Positions 1 to 7,484 of a stretch of 14,758 bases of DNA are shown one piece after another. The notes under the pieces were generated by a model. That model worked only from the letters and a program-made list of their open reading frames with translations. It ran no database searches and was not told the DNA's origin. A program made the translations under genes and the position numbers. This stretch comes from Nitrospirae bacterium CG2_30_53_67 (GTDB lineage: Bacteria; CG2-30-53-67). The DNA is taken from contig MNYV01000012.1 of the NCBI GenBank assembly GCA_001873285.1, positions 1 to 14,758 of the forward strand, read 5' to 3'. The number at the start of each line of letters is the position of its first letter. Positions within the stretch are counted from its first letter, which is position 1.

Positions 1-510
1 CGCGGAGGCCTTTGTGATCTTGTCGAAGAGATCCCGTGCGGTATCCTCAGGCCCGATGAAGATCTTCTTCTGTCCTACGATGCCGCCGGCATCGGGCTTC
101 GGAACCATGTCATGCAGGGTGACGCCGGTTTCGCTCTCGCCATGGATCAGCGCCCAGTTGACCGGGCATCGCCCCCTGTACTTTGGAAGATAGGAGCCGT
201 GCATGTTCATGGATCCGAGGCGGGGGATCTTCAAAATCTCCCCAGGGAGCATGTTCCGATAATAAAAGGAGAAGATCACGTCCGGCTTGAGTGATTCGAC
301 CCATCGGATAAATGCTTGGGTCCTCACGTCAGAAGGGGTATGGACCGGGATGCGGTTCCTGCGGGCGAGGTCTGCTGCCGACCGGAACCAGATCTCTTCC
401 CTTGGATCATCCTCGTGGGTGACCACGGCGATCACCTCGGTCCCCTCATTGATCAGGACCTCAAGGCATGCGTGGCCCACATTATGATAAGCAAAGACCA
501 GGGCTCGCAT
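1..510 (-). CDS. arnA: ArnA-type UDP-L-Ara4N formyltransferase domain, partial (C-terminal part outside window)
   Basis: The visible 170 residues are the N-terminal formyltransferase domain of ArnA, which uses N10-formyl-tetrahydrofolate to formylate UDP-4-amino-4-deoxy-L-arabinose in the cytoplasm. The protein opens MRALVFAYHNVG, like the E. coli start. With the start at 510 the catalytic residues fall at the known E. coli numbers: Asn102 and His104 in the NMHGSYLPKYRGR stretch, and Asp140 in KPDAGGIVGQ. The frame is open to position 1, so the C-terminus is missing. It cannot be told whether the ArnA dehydrogenase/decarboxylase domain follows or the formyltransferase stands alone. An in-frame ATG at 525 would overlap arnC, but the residue numbering favours 510. 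The gene starts 4 bases after the arnC stop, so it is probably coupled to it. Seen: motifs and numbering. Inferred: pathway role. Confidence 0.9.
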   Translation of the reverse strand, partial: MRALVFAYHNVGHACLEVLINEGTEVIAVVTHEDDPREEIWFRSAADLARRNRIPVHTPSDVRTQAFIRWVESLKPDVIFSFYYRNMLPGEILKIPRLGSMNMHGSYLPKYRGRCPVNWALIHGESETGVTLHDMVPKPDAGGIVGQKKIFIGPEDTARDLFDKITKASA

Positions 511-514
511 CGGG

Positions 515-1513
515 CTATTTCCCATATCCATATATCTTCCGTATGACGAATCTCGGTCTCCTCCGCACCTCCTGGTAGATCCGGCCCACGTATTCCCCCA
601 TGATCCCGACGCTGAACATCAGGATGCCGATCAGGAAAAAGAGGATGTCGAAAAGGGTGAAAAGTCCTTCAGCCTCCGGGCCTACGATGATTCTCCGGAC
701 CGCCAGAAAGATGCCGAAGGCCACGCTCAGCATGGCAATAATAAATCCGAGAAAGGTGAATATCTGGAGCGGAACAACCGAGAATCCGGTCATGAGATCA
801 AAATTCAGGCGGATGAGTTTGTAGAGGGTGTACTTGGATTCTCCGGTAAGCCGTTCCTCATGCCCCACCTCGACTTCCGTGGGATTGGAGGCGAAGGAAT
901 GCGCCAGGGCCGGGATGAAGGTGGTCGTCTCATGACACTTGTTGATGTTCTCGATGATCCGCCTGTGATAGGCCCGGAGCATGCAGCCGTAATCCTTGAG
1001 CTCGATGCCGGTGATCCGGCTCGTGATCTTGTTGACGGCCCAGGAAGGAATCTTTCTGAAAAGGGAATCCCGGCGCTGCTTCCGGTATCCTCCCACGGCG
1101 TCGAAACCGGCCTCGATGCTCTTGACCAGTTTCGGGATCTCTTCCGGAGGGTTCTGCAGGTCTGCGTCTATGGTGATGATGATCTCCCCGCGGCATTTCT
1201 CAAAGGCGGACATGATCGCCATGTGCTGGCCGAAGTTCCCGTTGAACTCGATGATCACCACCTCCCCGGGGCAGCGGTTCAGAAAATCCCTCAGAATGTC
1301 CATGGATCGGTCCACACTGCCGTCGTCCACAAAGATGATCTCAAAGGGCTTCCCTATGTTTTTAAGAACCGGATAGAGGCGCCCGAAGAGCCTCTCCAAG
1401 GTGGCTTCCTCGTTGTAGACCGGAACCACCACGGATAGGTAGGCGGCGGACGGATTCATCCCGGCAGGTTCCGGGTGCGCCTTGTGCTCTCGTATCTCCC
1501 GATCCATCTTCAT
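515..1513 (-). CDS. arnC: ArnC-like undecaprenyl-phosphate 4-deoxy-4-formamido-L-arabinose transferase (GT2)
   Basis: A 332-residue family-2 glycosyltransferase that moves formylated L-Ara4N from UDP to undecaprenyl phosphate at the inner face of the cytoplasmic membrane. The fold is typical: SVVVPVYNEE (27-36), DDGS (63-66), the metal-binding DADLQNPPEEIP stretch (116-127), then KDYGCMLRAY (173-182) and GESKY (224-228), all close to E. coli ArnC. Two hydrophobic segments near 248-273 and 284-308 are the expected C-terminal membrane hairpin, ending GEYVGRIYQEVRRRPR. E. coli ArnC is about 322 residues; the extra length here is N-terminal. The start at 1513 is supported by a strong GGAGGAGG just upstream, inside the end of arnB. 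Start and arnB stop overlap as ATGA, which suggests translational coupling. A general DPM1-like transferase is the alternative, but neighbours argue for ArnC. Confidence 0.92.
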   Translation of the reverse strand: MKMDREIREHKAHPEPAGMNPSAAYLSVVVPVYNEEATLERLFGRLYPVLKNIGKPFEIIFVDDGSVDRSMDILRDFLNRCPGEVVIIEFNGNFGQHMAIMSAFEKCRGEIIITIDADLQNPPEEIPKLVKSIEAGFDAVGGYRKQRRDSLFRKIPSWAVNKITSRITGIELKDYGCMLRAYHRRIIENINKCHETTTFIPALAHSFASNPTEVEVGHEERLTGESKYTLYKLIRLNFDLMTGFSVVPLQIFTFLGFIIAMLSVAFGIFLAVRRIIVGPEAEGLFTLFDILFFLIGILMFSVGIMGEYVGRIYQEVRRRPRFVIRKIYGYGK

Positions 1514-2709
1514 GTCCTCCTCCTGTGCTGCCGGCAGACCTTCCTGACGGCGGCGATCACGTCCTCCTGATCCTTATCCGTCATCGCGGGATAAAGAGGC
1601 AAAGAGAGAATCCGGTCCGAGACATACTCGGCGTGCGGCAGGTCTCCCCGGCGGTAAGGAAAATGTTTCCGATAATAGTCGTGAAGGTGAACCGCGATGA
1701 AATGAATCCCTGTGCCGATCTTTTCCATCTTGAGCGCATCCATGAATCCGTCACGGTCCAGGGTCAGTTTTTCAGGCCGCACCAGTATGACATAGAGATG
1801 CCAGGCGTGAAGGTGAGGATAAGAGACCTCCTGGGGCAGTTCGATCTCATCCAGATCGGCGAAGGCCTGGTGGTATCGCTCCGCCATCTCCTTTCGCCTC
1901 CGGTTGAATGTCGGAATCCTTCTCAACTGGTGGATCCCCAATGCGGCCTGGATGTCCATGAGGTTGTATTTGAAACCGGGGGCCAGGACGTCGTAATGCG
2001 GCGTCCCCTTTTCATCGTAGCGTTTCCAGGCGTCTTTGGATATGCCGTGAAACTTGAGCATGCGGATGGTCTCGGCCAGGTCTTCGTGGTTTGTGGTGAC
2101 CATCCCTCCCTCTCCGGTGGTCATATTCTTGATCGGGTGAAAGGAGAAGACCGTGAGCTCGCTTCCGGCGCCGATCCGCTTCCCTCGGTATTCCGTCCCT
2201 ATTGCATGCGCGGCATCCTCGATGACCTTAAGATGGTGAGCGCCGGCAATCTCGTGGATCCGGTCCATATCGCAAGGCTGCCCTGCGAAGTGCACAGGAA
2301 TGACGGCCTTGGTCCTGCCGGTGACCTTCTCTTTTATTTTTTCGGGGTCGATCTGCAGGGTCTGCGGGTTGATATCCGCAAAGACCGGCGTGGCCCCGTT
2401 GGCTACGATCATGTTCACGGTGGCCACGAAGGTCATCGGCGTCGTTATCACCTCGTCCCCGGGACCGATGCCCAGGGCCATCATGGAAAGATGCAGTCCG
2501 GCTGTGGCCGAAGAGAGCCCCACGGCATATTTGGAGCCTACGTATTCGGCGAAGTCCTTTTCGAATTGATGGGCCTTGGGCCCGGTGGTGATCCATCCGG
2601 ATCGGAGTGAGTCGGAAACCTCCGCAATCTCCTCTTCGCCGATGGATGGGAGGGAAAAGGGGAGAAAGGTGAGCCGCCCGGGGGGCGATTGCTCTATATT
2701 TTTGGTCAT
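1510..2709 (-). CDS. arnB: ArnB-like UDP-4-amino-4-deoxy-L-arabinose--oxoglutarate aminotransferase
   Basis: A 399-residue DegT/DnrJ/EryC1-family, PLP-dependent aminotransferase. ArnB converts UDP-4-keto-pentose to UDP-L-Ara4N using glutamate, in the cytoplasm. Seen: LPFSLPSIGEEEI near the N-terminus, RSGWITTGPKA (36-46), SATAG (67-71), the EDAAHAIGT block (164-172) and SFHPIKNMTTGEGG (189-202), where Lys194 is the expected Schiff-base lysine. The C-terminal half has KFHGISKDAW, KYNLMDIQAALG, HAWHLYVI and GTGIHFIAVHLHDYY, all ArnB-like. Length is near the usual 380-390. The ATG at 2709 follows an AAGGGG at suitable spacing. It lies 66 bases after arnT and overlaps arnC by 4 bases. Other sugar aminotransferases of this family are possible in principle, but the arnC and arnA neighbours make ArnB the best call. 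Confidence 0.92.
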   Translation of the reverse strand: MTKNIEQSPPGRLTFLPFSLPSIGEEEIAEVSDSLRSGWITTGPKAHQFEKDFAEYVGSKYAVGLSSATAGLHLSMMALGIGPGDEVITTPMTFVATVNMIVANGATPVFADINPQTLQIDPEKIKEKVTGRTKAVIPVHFAGQPCDMDRIHEIAGAHHLKVIEDAAHAIGTEYRGKRIGAGSELTVFSFHPIKNMTTGEGGMVTTNHEDLAETIRMLKFHGISKDAWKRYDEKGTPHYDVLAPGFKYNLMDIQAALGIHQLRRIPTFNRRRKEMAERYHQAFADLDEIELPQEVSYPHLHAWHLYVILVRPEKLTLDRDGFMDALKMEKIGTGIHFIAVHLHDYYRKHFPYRRGDLPHAEYVSDRILSLPLYPAMTDKDQEDVIAAVRKVCRQHRRRT

Positions 2710-2748
2710 AAATCCCCTTCAGCTTTGGGTAACAGACTGAATATATCA

Positions 2749-2775
2749 ATCTCAAATCTCAAATTTGAAATCTCT
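2749..2775. repeat. Short AT-rich repeat in the arnT-arnB gap
   Basis: The 66-base gap between arnT and arnB holds a tandem TCTCAAA TCTCAAA followed by a 10-bp perfect palindrome, TCAAATTTGA (2759-2768). No T-run follows the palindrome on the minus strand, so it is not a typical intrinsic terminator and need not separate arnT from arnB. It looks like a small dispersed intergenic repeat. No function can be assigned. Confidence 0.4.
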
Positions 2776-4437
2776 TTATATCGGCGTCTGCTCCCCTTGA
2801 TTATGGTTGGTGAGAAAAACCAGATCCCACTTCCATCCCTTGAGGGGGAGATCCGGTATATAGAGCTGTATGCTGACTTTTTCCAGGCGTTCTTTTTCAC
2901 GTTTATAGATGGATCGGTTCATCAGGCAGTATACGGTTTTCCCCTGTTTGAGAAATGAGATTCCATCCTCGATCCTGTACTCGAAATCCTTGAGGGGGCG
3001 GTTTCGCTCCCGGTTGATGTAAAAGACGGCGCTGGGCGGGTGAAAGCCCACGCAGCCGAGATCGCTGTCACCGGCTTTTTCCGCCGCCATCCGGCAGAGC
3101 TTCTTGGATGAACGGCTTCGGGCGTCCAGTTCCGGATAGACCACGCCGGCAGAGAAGAACTCCATCGAGAAGGCGAGAACAAAAAAGGCCGTCAGCATCC
3201 TTGTTGCCTCGCTCCGTTTGATGAACCGGAACATCAAGGCCGACCAGATCGTGATGAAAAGGAGCGCTGTTAGCGTCTGCAATACGAGACCGGAGAGTTT
3301 TACCAGGACAAAAACCGTCCCTGCCGTTCCAACCAGAATCAGGAGGACAATCAGAAAGATTCCGCCGCCCCTCACCCAGCGCATCAAGCTGATGAATTTA
3401 TTTTCATAAAAAATTTGATGAAGCGCCTCACCCACAAGGAGAGAGAGGGCCGGATAAAGAGGAAGAATATAGATGGAACGTTTGCTTTGCGACAGGCTGA
3501 AAAAGATCAGCATCGAAAGAAACCAGATCAGGAGAAAGATCCTCCCCGGATTTTTTTCCTTGTCTTTTTGAAACCAGTAGGACATGGTGGCCGGCAGGAG
3601 AATCGTCCATGGCATGAAGTGCAGGGGAAGTTTCACCAGGTAATAATAGAAAGGCTGCAGATGATCAAAGGCATGGAAGAACCTCTCTATGTTCTGCCGG
3701 AAAAAGAACTCGGTTCCGAAGGCCTTTCCCTCCAGAATGAACCATGGGGATGCGACCAGCAGGATCAGGAGCAAGCCCGTCAAAGGTTTCATGCGGGCGA
3801 CGGCCTTGATATCCTTCTGAACGAGAAGATAGAGCCCGGCGACCATCACGGGAACCATGACTCCGAGCGGGCCTTTGGCCAGAACGGCCAGTCCCATTGC
3901 GAGGTAGGCGGCAAGGATGTTTCTTTGAGGAAGGATGCCGTGATAACATGAATAAAAAACAAACAGGGAGAAGGTCAGCAGAAGGCAGAGGATCATATCA
4001 ATCTCCGCGGACCGGGCCTGCTCAAAGATCATATGGTTGCTGATGAAGATCAGGGCGCCCAGGAACGCGGCGCTGTGGCCGAAGATGATCCTTCCCAGGA
4101 GGAAGACCAGCAAGGCCGTCCCGATCCCCGCCAGGGCCGAGGGGGCCCGAGCCGAGAACTCATCCACCTTCCCCTGGAATGCGGAAAAGGCGGCGATGCT
4201 CCAGTAATAGAGCGGCGGCTTGACCAGGGCGGGTTTGTTGGTGATGGGCTCGCCGTTGTAGCTGAGATGAATCCAGTCCTTGCTTTTCAGCATCTCATAG
4301 GCGATGACCGCCCCCCTTGGTTCGTCCGGATCCCAGAGAGAGATCTTCCCAAGGTTATAGAAGAAAACAGACCCTGAGAGGGCAAGAATGAGGATGACGG
4401 ATAACCAGTATTTAATCAGCCATTTGTCTGATGACAT
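2776..4437 (-). CDS. arnT: ArnT-like lipid A 4-amino-4-deoxy-L-arabinosyltransferase (GT83/PMT family membrane enzyme)
   Basis: About 553 residues from the ATG at 4437, close to the roughly 550 of ArnT. The family transfers L-Ara4N from undecaprenyl phosphate to lipid A on the periplasmic side of the inner membrane. Seen: a first membrane segment, then the periplasmic-loop motif LWDPDEPRGAVIAYEML (34-50), matching the catalytic acidic motif of ArnT/PMT enzymes, then KPPLYYW (73-79), a second acidic site in SAEIDMIL, and many further hydrophobic helices with a soluble C-terminal tail. Start choice: ATG 4437 has AGGAAG about 8 bases upstream. The longer GTG start at 4464 lies inside a 29-bp repeat that recurs upstream of secA and has no clear ribosome site. 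Generic GT39 enzymes look alike, so substrate is inferred from arnB, arnC and arnA downstream. Confidence 0.82.
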   Translation of the reverse strand: MSSDKWLIKYWLSVILILALSGSVFFYNLGKISLWDPDEPRGAVIAYEMLKSKDWIHLSYNGEPITNKPALVKPPLYYWSIAAFSAFQGKVDEFSARAPSALAGIGTALLVFLLGRIIFGHSAAFLGALIFISNHMIFEQARSAEIDMILCLLLTFSLFVFYSCYHGILPQRNILAAYLAMGLAVLAKGPLGVMVPVMVAGLYLLVQKDIKAVARMKPLTGLLLILLVASPWFILEGKAFGTEFFFRQNIERFFHAFDHLQPFYYYLVKLPLHFMPWTILLPATMSYWFQKDKEKNPGRIFLLIWFLSMLIFFSLSQSKRSIYILPLYPALSLLVGEALHQIFYENKFISLMRWVRGGGIFLIVLLILVGTAGTVFVLVKLSGLVLQTLTALLFITIWSALMFRFIKRSEATRMLTAFFVLAFSMEFFSAGVVYPELDARSRSSKKLCRMAAEKAGDSDLGCVGFHPPSAVFYINRERNRPLKDFEYRIEDGISFLKQGKTVYCLMNRSIYKREKERLEKVSIQLYIPDLPLKGWKWDLVFLTNHNQGEQTPI

Positions 4438-4446
4438 TAATTTCTT

Positions 4447-4475
4447 CCTGATGTTTTCACCCACTCTTTTAGAGA
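4447..4475. repeat. 29-bp perfect direct repeat, copy 1 (upstream of arnT)
   Basis: Positions 4447-4475 are identical to 14655-14683, in the same orientation and 10,208 bases apart. Both copies sit before a minus-strand gene (arnT; secA) and both are flanked on the high-coordinate side by A/T-rich runs. The unit contains a small CTCTaaaAGAG inverted repeat on the minus strand. Its ends are sharp: sequence differs at 4446 and 4476. Nature unknown; it could be a dispersed intergenic element or a shared leader segment. Confidence 0.85.
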
Positions 4476-4539
4476 GAATTTAAAAAAATAAAACTAACAT
4501 AAAACCCTTCATTCTGCAAGATTTTTCATGTTCAAGGCA

Positions 4540-4569
4540 TTGACAGAAAGCCGTTCCTTCGGATAGAAT
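4540..4569 (+). promoter_or_regulatory. Sigma70-type promoter for the GH13 gene
   Basis: A perfect -35 box TTGACA (4540-4545) is followed after 18 bases by TAGAAT (4564-4569), a good -10 box. Transcription would begin near 4576, giving a leader of about 20 bases. AAGGA (4585-4589) lies 5 bases before the ATG at 4595 and is the ribosome site. A TATAAT at 4572-4577 is also present but has no well-spaced -35. Confidence 0.6.
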
Positions 4570-4594
4570 CCTATAATTTTAGAAAAGGATCGGC

Positions 4595-5902
4595 ATGCAG
4601 AAAAAAAGACCTTTTAAGCAAGGGGCAAGGATCTACAACCTCTTCCCGCTCCTTGCCGGCGTCATAGATCTATGGCCCGCCCATCTGCGCCGGGCCAGGG
4701 ATATGGAGTTCAATTGGGTTTTTGTAAACCCGTTCCATTATCCGGGCTTTTCAGGAAGCCTCTATTCCATCAAGGATTACTACAAAATCAATCCCCTGCT
4801 TGTTTCCGAGCGATCGTCAAAAAGTCCGATGGATCAATTAAAGAAGACGGTGGAGGAGACGAAAAAACTGGGGCTGAATATGATCATGGATCTGGTCATC
4901 AACCATACGGCCGTGGACTCGCTTCTGGTTAAGCATCATCCGGCATGGTATCTTTGGAACCCTGAGGGTACGGTGAAGAATCCTTCGGTATGGGAAGGGG
5001 ACCGGTGTGTGGCGGTCTGGGGGGACCTGGCTGAAATCAACAACGAAAACTCTCCGGATCGGGAGAATCTTTGGAGATACTGGGAGGAGCTTGCGCTCTT
5101 TTACTGCGGGGTCGGGTTCAAAGGGTTTCGATGCGATGCGGCCTACCAGGTGACGGACGCTCTCTGGAAACGGCTGATCCATCGGGTCAAGGAATCCTAT
5201 CCCGGCGCCCTTTTCTTCGCCGAGACCCTGGGCTGCGAGATTGAGGATGTGGTGAGGCTGGGGAAGGCCGGATTCGATTATACCTTTAACAGCTCCAAGT
5301 ACTGGGATTTTGAGGAGCCGTGGTGCCTGAGCCAGTACCGGGAGAATTCATGCTGGACACCGTCCGTGAGTTTTGCCGAATCCCACGACACCCTGCGTCT
5401 CGCAGAGGAACTCCATGGGGATGAACAAGAAATCAAACAGCGTTATCTCTTCTCAGCGCTCTTCTCAACGGGCGTGATGATGCCCATGGGTTTTGAGTTC
5501 GGGTTTCAAAAAAGGCTGCACGTGGTTTCAACCAGGCCTGCTGACTGGGAAGAGACCCATACGGATCTGACCGGTTTTATCCGGGAGGTGAATGGTTTAA
5601 AAAAAAGCCATCCGGTTTTCAATCAAGACGGCCCCATGGAGATCGTAGACGTGGAGAACCCGAGAGTCCTCTGTTTAAAGAAGAAGACCTTTGAAGGAGA
5701 CGAATGCGCCCTGATCCTCCTGAACAAGGATCAAAAAACGCCCCAGGCTTTTCGCATCCCCTCCCTTGTCTCCCTCCTTTCCGAGGAGGGCCCGGCCATG
5801 GATATGACGCCGGAACATTTGAGGACTGTTCTTCCCGATGATTTTCGGGAAGAGATCCCTCCCGCAGGTTACCGGGTCATCCATAGCGGGCCTTGTTTCT
5901 GA
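4595..5902 (+). CDS. GH13 alpha-amylase-family enzyme, substrate unknown
   Basis: A 435-residue single-chain (beta/alpha)8 enzyme with all four GH13 signature regions: DLVINH (99-104), GFRCDAA with the predicted nucleophile Asp181, FFAETLG with the predicted acid/base Glu210, and ESHDT with His264 and Asp265 as the transition-state pair. It starts directly in the barrel (IYNLFPLLAGVIDLWP) with no signal peptide, so it is cytoplasmic. It ends in a small beta-type domain, and no carbohydrate-binding module is seen. The C-terminal half (SALFSTGVMMPMGFEFGF, then FIREVNGLKKSHPVF) loosely recalls GlgE-type maltosyltransferases, but the region-II sequence differs, so hydrolase and transferase both remain possible. 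It is divergent from the arn operon, has its own promoter, and converges on the methyltransferase-like gene. Family call is firm; reaction is not known. Confidence 0.85.
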   Translation: MQKKRPFKQGARIYNLFPLLAGVIDLWPAHLRRARDMEFNWVFVNPFHYPGFSGSLYSIKDYYKINPLLVSERSSKSPMDQLKKTVEETKKLGLNMIMDLVINHTAVDSLLVKHHPAWYLWNPEGTVKNPSVWEGDRCVAVWGDLAEINNENSPDRENLWRYWEELALFYCGVGFKGFRCDAAYQVTDALWKRLIHRVKESYPGALFFAETLGCEIEDVVRLGKAGFDYTFNSSKYWDFEEPWCLSQYRENSCWTPSVSFAESHDTLRLAEELHGDEQEIKQRYLFSALFSTGVMMPMGFEFGFQKRLHVVSTRPADWEETHTDLTGFIREVNGLKKSHPVFNQDGPMEIVDVENPRVLCLKKKTFEGDECALILLNKDQKTPQAFRIPSLVSLLSEEGPAMDMTPEHLRTVLPDDFREEIPPAGYRVIHSGPCF

Positions 5903-5981
5903 TTTTTATCCTCCCTTTGTCATTCATCCGGCAGATATTAAGGATCTCAAAATAGATTTAAGACCATTAATAAATCGGAAT

Positions 5982-6605
5982 TCAGGAGATCGTGCTGGAC
6001 AGTTTCTTAAAGAGATACTCTCGAAGCCTGTTTTTGTGGTAATAGGATTTCACGACTTCAAACTGGCAGAAGAGCTGCATGATCTCCCGGTTCTTGTAAT
6101 GGCAAGCCGTGGACGGAATCTCTTGGGCGGGTTCATGGATGACCATCTCCTGGTCGATGATCTTGTGGCGCATCACGTGCTTTGCATGGAGTTCTTCCCG
6201 GGCATCAAAGAGGGCGATGATGAATCCCCCGCCTTTGAGGAGGACAAAGAGCCTTTCAATCAGGATCCCGGCATCTTCCGGCTTCATGGCTTCAAAGATG
6301 TCCCAGCAAAGGATCCCGTCAAAGGAGGAGAGGGGATAGTTCTGGAGAAATTTCGGTTCGGACGGGGCATCCTCTACGGAAGAATTCAGGTAATCGCTCA
6401 GGAAGTCCTCCACGTAGATTTTAAAACCTTTTAGTCCGAAGAAACGGATATTGGAATTGCAGGCCGATCCCATATCCAAAAGGGCCGGATGCTCAAGATG
6501 GGAGGTGTTTTCAAAGAAGAAGTCTAAGGTCCGAAGAGGGCTCTTGGTGCACGGTTCGGGTTCCGGAATGTGGAGCCGGCTTTCTGATCGTGTACTCCAT
6601 TGCAT
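5982..6605 (-). CDS. Small methyltransferase-fold protein with a degenerate SAM motif
   Basis: A 207-residue soluble protein with the order of a class I SAM-dependent methyltransferase: ALLDMGSACNSN (41-52) at the motif I position, an acidic VED (65-67) at the end of strand 2, SFDGILCWDIFE (94-105) at motif IV, and LLKGGGFIIALFD (122-134) as strand 5. Motif I lacks the usual GxGxG glycines, so SAM binding is uncertain. It lies 94 bases downstream of bactofilin on the same strand, so co-transcription is likely. The N-terminus is weakly supported: no strong ribosome site precedes the ATG at 6605, and a different minus-strand frame is open over about 6527-6698, leaving room for an upstream frameshift. 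Substrate cannot be named. Confidence 0.68.
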   Translation of the reverse strand: MQWSTRSESRLHIPEPEPCTKSPLRTLDFFFENTSHLEHPALLDMGSACNSNIRFFGLKGFKIYVEDFLSDYLNSSVEDAPSEPKFLQNYPLSSFDGILCWDIFEAMKPEDAGILIERLFVLLKGGGFIIALFDAREELHAKHVMRHKIIDQEMVIHEPAQEIPSTACHYKNREIMQLFCQFEVVKSYYHKNRLREYLFKKLSSTIS

Positions 6606-6699
6606 AAACGTTCTTTCAGGTCAATGGCCGCATCATACGTCCGTCCATGCCGGGGGTCTCCCTGAAAACCATCGCCATCCGGGAGCGAAAAAATTGTGA

Positions 6700-7218
6700 T
6701 TAATGGGCGCCCGCTTTTGCAGCCGAGAGGGAAATGGGTTCCATGGTCTCTTTGATCTTTTCCTTGCCGTTCTTGCCTTTGAATTCGACATTCAAATTCA
6801 TGGGTTTTCTTTCGCTTTCCATCTCTATGCTCCCCTTGAATTTGGCGCCGTCTTCAATGACCACACGCGGGGCGATGATGTTTCCTCTGAGGCTTCCGGT
6901 TTTTGTGATCTCGATTTTGTCCTCAGCATAGACATTCCCTTGGACCTCGCCCATGATGGTGATGTTCTTGGCAAAGACTTCGGCTTCAATCCTTCCATTG
7001 GAACCGATGGTCAAATTGTGGTCCTTGAGTTCAATGTTCCCATCCACCTTCCCCTCAACGGTCAGGTCTTCATTCCCGGTCAGTTCACCCTTGATATAGA
7101 TGGACTGCCCGATAAAGACGCTTTTCTTTGACAGGTTCTGATCAGGAGCGGGCGTCGAGAATGGGCGCTGCGGTTCGGGATCCGTTTTCTTGAATGGGGC
7201 TTCTTTTCTTTCAAACAT
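6700..7218 (-). CDS. Bactofilin (polymer-forming cytoskeletal protein, DUF583)
   Basis: A 172-residue bactofilin. These proteins polymerise without nucleotide and act in cell shape, polar organisation or envelope remodelling. A proline-rich N-terminal tail (1-30) leads into the beta-helix core (about 33-132), made of repeated short strands with glycines at turns: GELTGNEDLTVEGKVDGNI, TIGSNGRIEAEVFAKNI, TIMGEVQGNVYAEDKI, then GSLRGNI and VVIEDGAKFKGSIEM. A lysine- and glutamate-rich tail follows, as is common in the family. The ATG at 7218 has a strong AGGAGG 8 bases upstream. The methyltransferase-like gene follows on the same strand. No peptidase or chromosome-partition gene, which sometimes accompany bactofilins, is present here. 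Confidence 0.93.
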   Translation of the reverse strand: MFERKEAPFKKTDPEPQRPFSTPAPDQNLSKKSVFIGQSIYIKGELTGNEDLTVEGKVDGNIELKDHNLTIGSNGRIEAEVFAKNITIMGEVQGNVYAEDKIEITKTGSLRGNIIAPRVVIEDGAKFKGSIEMESERKPMNLNVEFKGKNGKEKIKETMEPISLSAAKAGAH

Positions 7219-7305
7219 GGGGAATTCCTCCTGAAATGAATAGAAAAAAAGAGCGGGACCCAGGCCTTCTTTCAGATCCCGTTTATATATATATTTTATT
7301 TCAAT

Positions 7306-7340
7306 ATCCCCTTATGCGCAAGGGCTCCCTTGCAGGGGAT
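7306..7340. promoter_or_regulatory. Strong stem-loop upstream of bactofilin
   Basis: Two nested perfect stems: ATCCCCT (7306-7312) pairs with AGGGGAT (7334-7340), and GCAAGGG (7318-7324) pairs with CCCTTGC (7327-7333), with a 5-base bulge on one side only. That gives 14 base pairs. No T-run adjoins it on either strand, so it is not an intrinsic terminator. If bactofilin is transcribed from further upstream, the structure would lie in its leader. Function is not known. Confidence 0.5.
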
Positions 7341-7352
7341 AGAGGATATGAT

Positions 7353-7380
7353 GGGATGATTGGGGATGATAGGGATGATT
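7353..7380. repeat. Three tandem copies of a 9-10 bp GGGATGATT unit
   Basis: GGGATGATT, GGGGATGATA and GGGATGATT run head to tail between the bactofilin leader hairpin and the tRNA promoter. It is a simple short tandem repeat, perhaps a protein-binding site or just slippage. The rest of the 266-base gap between bactofilin and the tRNA is A/T-rich with no open frame of note. Confidence 0.5.
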
Positions 7381-7442
7381 TTTGGTGTAAAACGGACAAG
7401 TTACGGTCATTTTAAGAAAAATGAAGTCATGCTAAGAAATCA

Positions 7443-7470
7443 TTGACTTTTCTGAAAGCTCTGGTAGTAT
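7443..7470 (+). promoter_or_regulatory. Sigma70-type promoter for tRNA-Val
   Basis: TTGACT (7443-7448), a 16-base spacer and TAGTAT (7465-7470) lie just before the tRNA. The predicted start is near 7477, about 8 bases upstream of the mature 5' end. The close fit to the consensus and the position make it the likely tRNA promoter. Confidence 0.55.
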
Positions 7471-7484
7471 TTGCAGCAGAGAGT

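Noticed and set aside
1525-2610. Plus-strand open frame of 361 codons opposite arnB
   Set aside because: It is a shadow of the well-supported arnB gene, with no recognisable motif of its own.
2776-4464. GTG at 4464 as the arnT start
   Set aside because: It lies within the 29-bp repeat and has no clear ribosome site; ATG 4437 has AGGAAG at good spacing just before the first membrane segment.
4572-4577. TATAAT as the -10 box of the GH13 promoter
   Set aside because: The spacing from TTGACA would be 26 bases; TAGAAT at 4564-4569 with an 18-base spacer fits better.
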